From contig NZ_CP009287.1 in the NCBI RefSeq assembly GCF_000758705.1, forward strand, positions 5,518,001 through 5,582,000: a stretch of 64,000 nucleotides of DNA. The letters run 5' to 3'. A model generated the notes under the pieces. That model made no database searches, was not told the origin of the DNA, and saw only the letters and a program-made list of their open reading frames with translations. This stretch comes from Paenibacillus graminis (lineage in GTDB: Bacteria > Bacillota > Bacilli > Paenibacillales > Paenibacillaceae). A program made the position numbers and the translations under genes. Shown piece after piece: positions 36,743 through 44,266 of the stretch (position 1 is its first letter; each line of letters opens with the position of its first letter).

Positions 36743-37768
36743 CTACTTGGTCCCTGGCGGAGCCTGCACGGATTGACCCTGCTGCAGCGCAGGCGGAAAC
36801 CGGTAGGTAATCGGTACAGCAGATTCCTTATCCTCGATCAAGGAGAGCATAATTTTGGCCGCCTGCATCCCCATCTCGTAGGCTGGCTGTCGGATCGTTG
36901 TGATCGCTGGGTTGTAGATCCGGGCAAACTCGGCATCATCAATCCCGATCACGGACAACTGGCCGGGAATCGTTATCGAATGGCGGTTCGCATATTTGAG
37001 GATTTCCCCCAGCACCAGATCATTGGCTGCAAGCAGCGCCGTCGGCGGCTGCGGCAGGTTCAGCAGCCCGTCCAGCGCGGAAGCAATCGCCTCTCTGGGC
37101 ACACTGCACACGTACAGGTCATTCATCGCGAGGCCCGCTTCCTCTATGGCCTTTTTGTAGCCGCTCATCCGCTCCTTGCGGGGGGTGATCGCATGTTCGC
37201 CGAGGGGCAGGGACAAAAAAGCAATCGCCTCATGCCCCTTCCCCGTCAGCTCTTTAATGGCTGTTTTGACGGCCATTTCGTTGTCGAGCAGCAGACTCTG
37301 GGTGGTGATCCCCTCCACCAGCCGGTCCATAAAAACAAGGGGATACTCCGCTTCGATCAGACGGGCGTAGGGAGACGGCTTGCCCCCGGCCGGAAAAATG
37401 ATCAACCCGTCCACCTGGCGGGCTACAAGTGCCTCTACGTGGGTATTCTCCTTGTCCGCATTCTCGTCGCTATTGCAGATAATTACCTGTATGCCATGGC
37501 GCTGCAGCTCATTCTCAATCGCCCGGATACACTGGATCGACAGCGAATAATCGATATTCGCCACGATAATGCCAACCATATGCGTGCGGTTCTGCTTGAG
37601 GCTGCGTGCGAGGCCGTTCGGCTGATAATTCAGCTCTTCAATGACCTCGGCGATACGGTTTTTGGTCGCTTCGCTCATATATTTGAACCGTTTATTCAGA
37701 AATTGTGAGACTGTGCTTTTCGACACTCCCGCCTTTTGGGCGACATCCTCAATCGTCAGCTTCTTCAT
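36743..37768 (-). CDS. LacI-family transcriptional regulator
   Basis: A 341-residue regulator. The N-terminal HTH (KLTIEDVAQKAGVSKSTVSQFLNKR) is followed by the hinge helix and a periplasmic-binding-protein-like effector domain (GIIVANIDYSLSIQCIRAIE). Convergent with kdgK and close to eda, so control of 2-keto-3-deoxygluconate or related uronate genes is likely (KdgR-like), though effector specificity is not visible. Its start is ATG 37768 with a GCGGAAAAG upstream sequence as weak RBS. Confidence 0.85.
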   Translation of the reverse strand: MKKLTIEDVAQKAGVSKSTVSQFLNKRFKYMSEATKNRIAEVIEELNYQPNGLARSLKQNRTHMVGIIVANIDYSLSIQCIRAIENELQRHGIQVIICNSDENADKENTHVEALVARQVDGLIIFPAGGKPSPYARLIEAEYPLVFMDRLVEGITTQSLLLDNEMAVKTAIKELTGKGHEAIAFLSLPLGEHAITPRKERMSGYKKAIEEAGLAMNDLYVCSVPREAIASALDGLLNLPQPPTALLAANDLVLGEILKYANRHSITIPGQLSVIGIDDAEFARIYNPAITTIRQPAYEMGMQAAKIMLSLIEDKESAVPITYRFPPALQQGQSVQAPPGTK

Positions 37769-37893
37769 CTTTTCCGCTCCGCTCTATATAGAAAAACACC
37801 GGCTTCCAGAACAAAACGGCTAGGCCGTCCAGGACTGGATCGTTTTCAGTTTAGCGTTGCCTGCAGAATCCTTCGGAGTCCTTAGGCAATTCC

Positions 37894-38076
37894 AAGTGGA
37901 AAAAGGGTAACTAATTTGCCCGATTCCCCTGTTCTCCGCAAGTGAAGTGGAAAAAGGGTATCTAATTCCCCTCATTTCGCCCCTGCCAGAGAAATGTTGC
38001 CCAATTAAGTTTCCTTTTTCCACTTAAATCTCACGATTGTTGATTTCTAAGTGAAATAAGTTCCCTTTTTCCAACT
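37894..38076. repeat. dispersed AGTGGAAAAAG repeat cluster, copy 2
   Basis: The gap 37769-38335 has no gene. It contains AGTGGAAAAAGGGTAACTAA (37894) and AGTGGAAAAAGGGTATCTAA (37945) on the plus strand, and two reverse-strand copies near 38012-38022 and 38062-38072. Unlike copies 1, 3 and 4 the word after the A-run is GGG. Confidence 0.65.
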
Positions 38077-38244
38077 AGCACCGCTCATCTGCTTCTTCAT
38101 AAGTATTAGGTGAAAAAAAGCGGCGAATCCGGCTTATTTCTCCCCATTTGGGTCGTATTCGCTGAATTCACGCCAACTTATTCTCAACTTTATACAAATC
38201 CTATCCATAATAATAGAAAATCATAGTTGCCTATACAGTCTAAA

Positions 38245-38288
38245 AAGCCATACTTTTTGAACTCATCAAAAAGTATAGCTTTTTTTTA
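38245..38288. terminator. terminator, bidirectional
   Basis: AAAGCCATACTTTTTGA and TCAAAAAGTATAGCTTTT stem with T-runs on both sides; closes the minus-strand gene that ends at 38336. Confidence 0.75.
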
Positions 38289-38335
38289 GTAAATTATCTA
38301 GTAATCATTAGTGAACTATGCGGAAGGGTTATTAC

Positions 38336-38767
38336 TTAGGGTGTTGCGGACGGATTGATCTTCTCACCGTATTCCTGATTCCACCAGTCGTAATACCATT
38401 GCTTTCCGGTTGGCATATTAATCTCCACTGAACGCCGCTCCCCCTTTACTTCATAATGTGCCACGAAATAATCCTCTTTGGTATCTGTAGTGATTGCGCC
38501 ATAATGACTCTTCGCAGGTCGTTTTTTCTTCTCCGTGGTGATGGTCCCTGTGAGCACCTGTGACTTACCGGTTGCAATGTCCAGCAGCTTGCTGTGCTTG
38601 GTGTAGCCCCCTTTTCCATCCTCAGTATAATTAACCAGCAGCACTTCCCGGCTGCGGGTCAGAAAAAAAGCATAATGCCACACATCCGACCCGTAAGTCT
38701 CCATCATTTCCCGCAGCGTCATGGTCGGCGCATAAGCCACGGCATAGGGCAGATCTTTGCTCTGCAT
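38336..38767 (-). CDS. hypothetical protein
   Basis: A 143-residue soluble protein that I do not recognise. It has no signal peptide, membrane segment or cysteine pair. A region of alternating strands (WHYAFFLTRSREVLLVNYTEDGK) and a Trp/Tyr-rich end (GKQWYYDWWNQEYGEKI) are the only notable features. I start it at ATG 38767 with AGAGGTGA three bases upstream; an in-frame GTG lies at 38776. It is isolated between terminator and the intergenic gap to the second LacI gene. Function unknown. Confidence 0.55.
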   Translation of the reverse strand: MQSKDLPYAVAYAPTMTLREMMETYGSDVWHYAFFLTRSREVLLVNYTEDGKGGYTKHSKLLDIATGKSQVLTGTITTEKKKRPAKSHYGAITTDTKEDYFVAHYEVKGERRSVEINMPTGKQWYYDWWNQEYGEKINPSATP

Positions 38768-39079
38768 CTCTCTCACCTCTCGCCCAATAAGACTCTTCAG
38801 GAGGCAAATGGTTCCCTCTGATTTCAGAGAAAAACTACGAAATTTTCAGCGTAAATAATACGAGAGTTATATGTACACAAGTCAAACTGCGGAGAATTGA
38901 ATCTAAAATTATTTTGAAAAAATCCGGTTCTAATGGGCTAAACGAAGTCCTGTTCTCGTAACATATATAATTCCGGTGCAAATTAACGTAAATTATAATA
39001 TTTTTATCTCTATTTTTATCGTTTTCTTTCGTTGATTCATGTTTAACACTGGATTATAATAACAACCGTTAAGCATTAG

Positions 39080-40102
39080 ATGCTGTATGACACAGCAAAG
39101 CGGGGGATTGTTCTGAAAACGAAAAAAGTAACGATTACTCACATCGCCAAGGCCATGGGCCTCTCACCGGTATCTATCAGCAGGGCGCTGGCGAACCAGG
39201 CGGGAATCAGCGATGAGCTGAAAGCGAAGATTGTGGAAAAGGCCGCGGAGATGGGCTATATCAAGCCGAGGAAGCACACGCCTGCCCGTATTCTGGTGCT
39301 GCACCGGAAGCCCTATCAGCATGATAACAGCAATTTTAGTTATATGGTACAAGGTATTGAGAAGGCATTGCAGCAAGCCGATACCGACTACAGCATAGAA
39401 TTTCTGGATAAAGAAAATCAGAGCCGGCTGATTCTGCCCTACCGCTTAAGCAAAGGCTTCAAGTTCGATGGTGTGATTTTTATCGGCAGGTTCAATCCGG
39501 AGTATGTCTCCTTTATTCAGCAGGAAATTCCCAATCTAATCTTCTATGTGGGCTATTCGCCTGCGTATGATTACGACAGTGTATGGTTCAGCTTCCTGAA
39601 CGCCGGCTACAAGCAGTGCAAATACCTGATCGACCGGGGGCACACCCGCATTGGGTTCCTCGGTGACATCAGTGCATACCGGAACAAGGAAAAGAAAACA
39701 GGCATCACCTCCGCCCTGGAGGAGCATGGCCTGTCTGTAGAAGAATCTCTTTTTTTCGGGCGCAATGAAGCTTTCCCCGCAAGGCTGGCCGGGTTGATCT
39801 CGGAACGCCTGCTGCCGACCGCCTTTATTTGTGAGCATGATTTCACTGCTGTAGAGCTGATTCGGCTGCTTCAGAAGCACGGTCTTAAGGTGCCGGGGGA
39901 TGTCTCCATTCTCAGCAGCGGTAATACGGAGGTGTCGGCTTATTCACTGCCCGCACTGACCACAATGGATCTGAATATTGAATACTCCTGCCGCACGGTC
40001 GTATCTACGCTGCTGAAGCGGATTGCCGAACCGGGGAAGCCTGCGGAAAATATCGCAATCTTAAGCACACTTGTGGAGAGAGAGTCTGTACGAACACTTT
40101 AA
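39080..40102 (+). CDS. LacI-family transcriptional regulator
   Basis: A LacI-type repressor of 330-340 residues. The HTH is KVTITHIAKAMGLSPVSISRALAN, followed by the effector domain (SYMVQGIEKALQQADTDYS, WFSFLNAGYKQCKYLIDRGHTRIGFLGD). The start is uncertain: ATG 39080 has no RBS, whereas CTG 39113 lies six bases after CGGGGG; the codons for LKTKKVT favour the later start. It precedes the two ABC genes by 27 bp in the same direction and probably controls them. Confidence 0.8.
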   Translation: MLYDTAKRGIVLKTKKVTITHIAKAMGLSPVSISRALANQAGISDELKAKIVEKAAEMGYIKPRKHTPARILVLHRKPYQHDNSNFSYMVQGIEKALQQADTDYSIEFLDKENQSRLILPYRLSKGFKFDGVIFIGRFNPEYVSFIQQEIPNLIFYVGYSPAYDYDSVWFSFLNAGYKQCKYLIDRGHTRIGFLGDISAYRNKEKKTGITSALEEHGLSVEESLFFGRNEAFPARLAGLISERLLPTAFICEHDFTAVELIRLLQKHGLKVPGDVSILSSGNTEVSAYSLPALTTMDLNIEYSCRTVVSTLLKRIAEPGKPAENIAILSTLVERESVRTL

Positions 40103-40129
40103 TGAGCACTTTTTAAAGGTGGGGGATTT

Positions 40130-41866
40130 ATGGATTATTCAGTATTGCTGCGTTTTTTCAAGGCCCGTAAATTCAGCTATATGACAGGGTTTGCGTTCAT
40201 GTTCGCCGCCTCTTTTATCCAGACCCTGTTTCCCAAGGTGCTCGGCAGTGCGGTGGATCTGATGAAAGACAGCGGATTTGCGATCCGCCAGGTCATGTTC
40301 CTGGTCCTGTGGATGACACTGATCGCCGCAGCCGTCTTCGCCTGCACTTTTTTATGGAGAAATATCATCATCGCCAACGCGCGCAATCTGGAATGCTATA
40401 TCCGGGAAGAGCTCGTCCGGCACTTTCTGAAGCTGCCGCCCTCCTTCTACAACACCCGCAAGACCGGCGACCTGATCGCCTATGCCATCAACGACATTTC
40501 TGCGGTGCGCATGACCTTCGGTCCGGCAACAGCCATGTCTTTTAACGGAATTGTTATCTGCTTCTCCTCGATCTACTTCATGTTCGCCACCGTCGATGCC
40601 CGCCTTACGCTGATCACATTATCCCCGCTGCCCTTCATTATTCTGCTCATGCTGTTCACTGGCCGCAAGGTCCAGACCAGGTTCCGTACCGTACAAAATC
40701 AATTCGGCGCCGTGTCTGACCGCGTGCAGGAGAATATTTCCGGAATCCGCGTCATTAAGGCTTACGTACAGGAACGTTCCGAAATGGAACGGTTCAGCGC
40801 ACTGAGCAGCCGCATGAAGCAGGCCAATCTGGATCTGATCCGCGTCTCCGCTGCACTTCCGGCCATGATCGAATTCGGGTTTGCCATCTGCTTTGTGCTG
40901 GGTTTGGTCTTAGGCAGCCGTATGGTGCTGCGGGGACAGATCAGTGTCGGTGATTTTGTCGCCTTCAACGGCTACCTGAGTCTGATCGTAAATCCCATTG
41001 TGTCGATTGGGCGGATTGTGACGATTTTTCAACGCGGCATGGCTTCCCTTGGGCGGTTGCATGACATTCTGCGGATACAGCCGGAAATTCATGACCTCCC
41101 GCAAGCCGTGGACATTCAACCCGACGGTCCCGTGGAGCTGCGGCATTTGACCTTCCATTACGATGAAGCTGGGGCACCTGCCCTTCAGGACCTCTCGCTT
41201 ATGCTGCCAAAAGGGCATACCCTCGGCATTATTGGCCACACCGGGTCCGGCAAAAGCACGCTCGCCAGCCTCCTCTTCCGTTTCTTCAATGTAGAACCCG
41301 GGAGGATATTGCTGAACGGGAGGGATATTAACGGCTACACCTTGGAGACGCTGCGGGGAGGTCTCGGGTATGTGCCGCAGGATACTTTTATATTCGCTGC
41401 TTCCGTGAGAGAGAATATTGTTTTTTTCAAAGACGGTTACAGCGATGAAGAGGTGCGCGAAGCCGCAACGCTCTCCATGATTGCGGATAGTATCGGCAGC
41501 CTGCCTGAAGGCTATGACACGATTCTGGGGGAACGCGGCGTCAATCTGTCGGGTGGTCAAAAGCAGCGGCTCGCTATCGCCCGCGCGTTGATCCGCAATC
41601 CCGCCATTCTCATCCTGGATGACGCGCTGTCTGCGGTCGATGCCGTCACCGAAGGGCTGATTCTGGAACGGCTGCGGCTGACCCGCCAAGGCAAAACCAA
41701 TATTCTGATCTCGCACCGCGTATCCGCCGTGATGCAAGCCGATGAGATTATCGTACTGGACAAAGGCAGGATCGTTGAACGAGGAACGCATGGGCAGCTG
41801 CTCAAGGAAGGAGGCCTGTATAATGCTATCTACACCGAACAGCATGAAGACGGCCAGACAGCGTAG
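40130..41866 (+). CDS. ABC exporter half-transporter, degenerate-site subunit (YheI/BmrC-like)
   Basis: A 578-residue permease-ATPase. Six membrane segments occupy the first about 300 residues (VMFLVLWMTLIAAAVFACTF, ICFVLGLVLGSRMVL). The ATPase has Walker A GHTGSGKST and signature LSGGQKQRLAIARAL. Walker B reads ILILDDALSAVD, with Asp at the place of the catalytic Glu, as in the degenerate-site member of heterodimeric exporters of the YheIH/BmrCD type. It starts 27 bp after the LacI gene. The partner gene starts inside its 3' end. Confidence 0.9.
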   Translation: MDYSVLLRFFKARKFSYMTGFAFMFAASFIQTLFPKVLGSAVDLMKDSGFAIRQVMFLVLWMTLIAAAVFACTFLWRNIIIANARNLECYIREELVRHFLKLPPSFYNTRKTGDLIAYAINDISAVRMTFGPATAMSFNGIVICFSSIYFMFATVDARLTLITLSPLPFIILLMLFTGRKVQTRFRTVQNQFGAVSDRVQENISGIRVIKAYVQERSEMERFSALSSRMKQANLDLIRVSAALPAMIEFGFAICFVLGLVLGSRMVLRGQISVGDFVAFNGYLSLIVNPIVSIGRIVTIFQRGMASLGRLHDILRIQPEIHDLPQAVDIQPDGPVELRHLTFHYDEAGAPALQDLSLMLPKGHTLGIIGHTGSGKSTLASLLFRFFNVEPGRILLNGRDINGYTLETLRGGLGYVPQDTFIFAASVRENIVFFKDGYSDEEVREAATLSMIADSIGSLPEGYDTILGERGVNLSGGQKQRLAIARALIRNPAILILDDALSAVDAVTEGLILERLRLTRQGKTNILISHRVSAVMQADEIIVLDKGRIVERGTHGQLLKEGGLYNAIYTEQHEDGQTA

Positions 41867-43625
41867 CCGAAAAAAACCTGAGGCTGGCGCAGTCAAGCTG
41901 CTGCTGCGTTTGTCTGCCCCTTACACCTTCCAGCTCATTCTCGCCTGTCTGTGCGTAGTCATTGTCAATGGTGCTTTGCTGATTCAGCCGCTGCTGCTGC
42001 AGCGCGTAATCGACTATTTTCTGATCGGCGGGGCCGTGGAGCGCGGCCTTAATTCCATCGGAGGGCTGGCCCTGCTCTACCTGCTGGTGTCGGCGGCAAG
42101 TGCAATTTTCTCCTATCTCCAGGCGCTGATTGTCAGCAAAGCCGGGCAGAGCCTGACTCATGAGCTGCGGGTCCGGGTCTTTTCGATTATCGAACGGCTT
42201 CCGCTGACTTACCTGGACCGCACCTCCTCCGGCAGGCTTATAACCAGGGCAACGAACGATACTTCTGAAATCAGTGATCTCTACACCGACGTAGTTATTT
42301 CTTTGGTTAAGGATGTGCTGCTGCTGGCGGGCATTGTATATGCCATGCTGATCCTCAGCCCCGGGCTTACGCTGGTCTCATTCACCGTAATTCCGGTGAT
42401 TGTGTTCCTCGTTTTTTTTATCAAAAACAAAATCAAAAAGAACTTCTTCCACATGAAGCATTACATAGGACAGATCAACGGCTTCATTGCCGAAAGTATC
42501 TCCGGGATGCGGGTCATTCAGATCTTCCGCGCCGAACAGGAAAAAGAGCAGCAGTTCCTCAAACTCAACAGGGAGTATTTCAGCACGACCTTGATTCAGG
42601 TCCGCCTGAACAGCATCCTGAAGCCGGCATCAGACATGTTCCAGAGCCTGGCAATTGCAATTCTGGTCTGGTACAGTGTAGGCCGGATTGCCGGGGGGAC
42701 CCTGCAGATTGGGGTGCTGTATGCGTTTACGACGTATATTAGGCAATTCTTTGCGCCGGTTTCCGACCTGGCCGACAAGTATACCTCCATCCAATCGGCA
42801 CTCGTGTCTACGGAACGTATCTTTGAGCTGATCCGTGAGGAGGAGCGCCTGGAGGAGCCGGATGCCGGTCTGCCGATGCAGCGCCTGGACGGAAGGATCG
42901 AGTTCCGTCACGTGTGGTTCTCCTATAACGGGGCCGGCTGGGTGCTGAAGGATGTAAGCTTTGTAATAGAAAAAGGGCAGACTGCCGCTTTTATCGGGGA
43001 AACCGGGGCCGGCAAAACGACGATCATCAGCTTGATCAACGGCTTTTACAAGGTGCAGAAGGGGGAAATCCTCATCGACGGCGTCAATGTGAACGATATC
43101 CGGCTGGATGATCTGCGGCGCAATATTTCCGTTGTGCTTCAGGATGTATTCCTGTTCTCGGGTACGATCCGCGACAACATCACACTTGGGGACGATATTG
43201 ACGACGATACTGTACAGGACGCACTGCGCGCTTCCTGCGCTGAGGCGTTTGTCCAGGGCGCTCCCGAAGGAATCGGCGAACCGGTCACCGAACGGGGAAG
43301 CACCTTATCCGCCGGCCAGAGGCAGTTAATTTCCTTCGCCCGTGCCATCGCCCATGATCCGGCCATCTTCGTTCTCGACGAAGCCACCGCCAACATCGAT
43401 ACCCACACCGAAAAGCTGATCCAGCAGGCCATCGACAATGCCGCGAGCGGGAGAACGACCTTAATTATCGCGCACCGGCTGTCTACGATCACAGGCGCAG
43501 ACTTGATCATAGCGATGAAAGCGGGCAGGATCGCCGAATCCGGCCATCCCCGTGAACTGCTGGAACGCGGCGGGTATTATGCGAAGCTGCTGCAGGAAAG
43601 CCGGGATCATGTGTATTCTTCGTGA
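41823..43625 (+). CDS. ABC exporter half-transporter, catalytic subunit (YheH/BmrD-like)
   Basis: A 600-residue permease-ATPase. I start at ATG 41823 because AAGGAGG lies eight bases upstream; the frame is open from 41742 without RBS support. Six membrane segments (FQLILACLCVVIVNGALLI to VLYAFTTYIRQFFAPV) precede the ATPase with Walker A GETGAGKTT and Walker B IFVLDEATANID, which keeps the catalytic Glu. Its signature is LSAGQRQ, altered from LSGGQ, which fits the second composite site being degenerate. The first gene supplies the other half, so they should form a heterodimer. Drug or lipid efflux is likely; LacI control hints at a sugar-linked signal. Confidence 0.9.
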   Translation: MLSTPNSMKTARQRSRKKPEAGAVKLLLRLSAPYTFQLILACLCVVIVNGALLIQPLLLQRVIDYFLIGGAVERGLNSIGGLALLYLLVSAASAIFSYLQALIVSKAGQSLTHELRVRVFSIIERLPLTYLDRTSSGRLITRATNDTSEISDLYTDVVISLVKDVLLLAGIVYAMLILSPGLTLVSFTVIPVIVFLVFFIKNKIKKNFFHMKHYIGQINGFIAESISGMRVIQIFRAEQEKEQQFLKLNREYFSTTLIQVRLNSILKPASDMFQSLAIAILVWYSVGRIAGGTLQIGVLYAFTTYIRQFFAPVSDLADKYTSIQSALVSTERIFELIREEERLEEPDAGLPMQRLDGRIEFRHVWFSYNGAGWVLKDVSFVIEKGQTAAFIGETGAGKTTIISLINGFYKVQKGEILIDGVNVNDIRLDDLRRNISVVLQDVFLFSGTIRDNITLGDDIDDDTVQDALRASCAEAFVQGAPEGIGEPVTERGSTLSAGQRQLISFARAIAHDPAIFVLDEATANIDTHTEKLIQQAIDNAASGRTTLIIAHRLSTITGADLIIAMKAGRIAESGHPRELLERGGYYAKLLQESRDHVYSS

Positions 43626-43779
43626 ATGAAGAAATTGCCTCCCCATAGATGGTCAATTTCCGGTCCGGAATCCGCATATTTTCCAGGCCGGAAGGGATGA
43701 ATAAAGACGATGAATACAGCTGTAAGGACTCAGAAGCTGGGCCTTGGCAATTCATTGAACATATGAGGAGGATAAACAT

Positions 43780-44097
43780 ATGGAGCAGCCCCCACAAGAG
43801 GTTTTTGGTAATTGGCAGCATGCTTTTGAAGAAGATGCCCATGGCATTGCGGTCTACCGCCCGGCTGGCAATTCTTTTGCTTCGTCCGAAGGATGTGAAA
43901 AGTTGGAGATCAGACAGGACGGAACCTTCTCCAGAGTTGTCCCCGGCCCGAGTGAGGCTCCAGATATCATAAAGGGCGAATGGGAGCAAACGAAGGATAA
44001 ACTGATCCATGTCTCCTATGAATCCCCCGGCCTCGCCCCGCAACAGCTGGAAATCATAGAAAGTAAACCGGATATTCTTAAGGTGCGGAAACTCTGA
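43780..44097 (+). CDS. hypothetical protein (lipocalin-like family)
   Basis: A 105-residue protein with the pattern GNWQHAFEEDAHGIAVYRP, then LEIRQDGTFSRVVPGPSEAP and GEWEQTKDKL. I know this pattern from an uncharacterised small beta-rich family found in several bacterial phyla. No membrane, signal or cysteine features. RBS GAGGAGG precedes ATG 43780 (spacing 8). It is downstream of the ABC pair with no terminator visible between. Function unknown. Confidence 0.65.
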   Translation: MEQPPQEVFGNWQHAFEEDAHGIAVYRPAGNSFASSEGCEKLEIRQDGTFSRVVPGPSEAPDIIKGEWEQTKDKLIHVSYESPGLAPQQLEIIESKPDILKVRKL

Positions 44098-44266
44098 ACT
44101 GTCTCCGGGACACAATAAGAACCAATATAACCAGGAGTATACTAGATCCGGGTCCCCCTCTAGCGGGCAGAAGAGGATTAGGGATTCTTTGCAATTCACC
44201 CTCAATCCCTCTCCTTCGCCCGTACCTCATCCACAATCCACTGCTGCTATATACTTTCTGGCTGTG

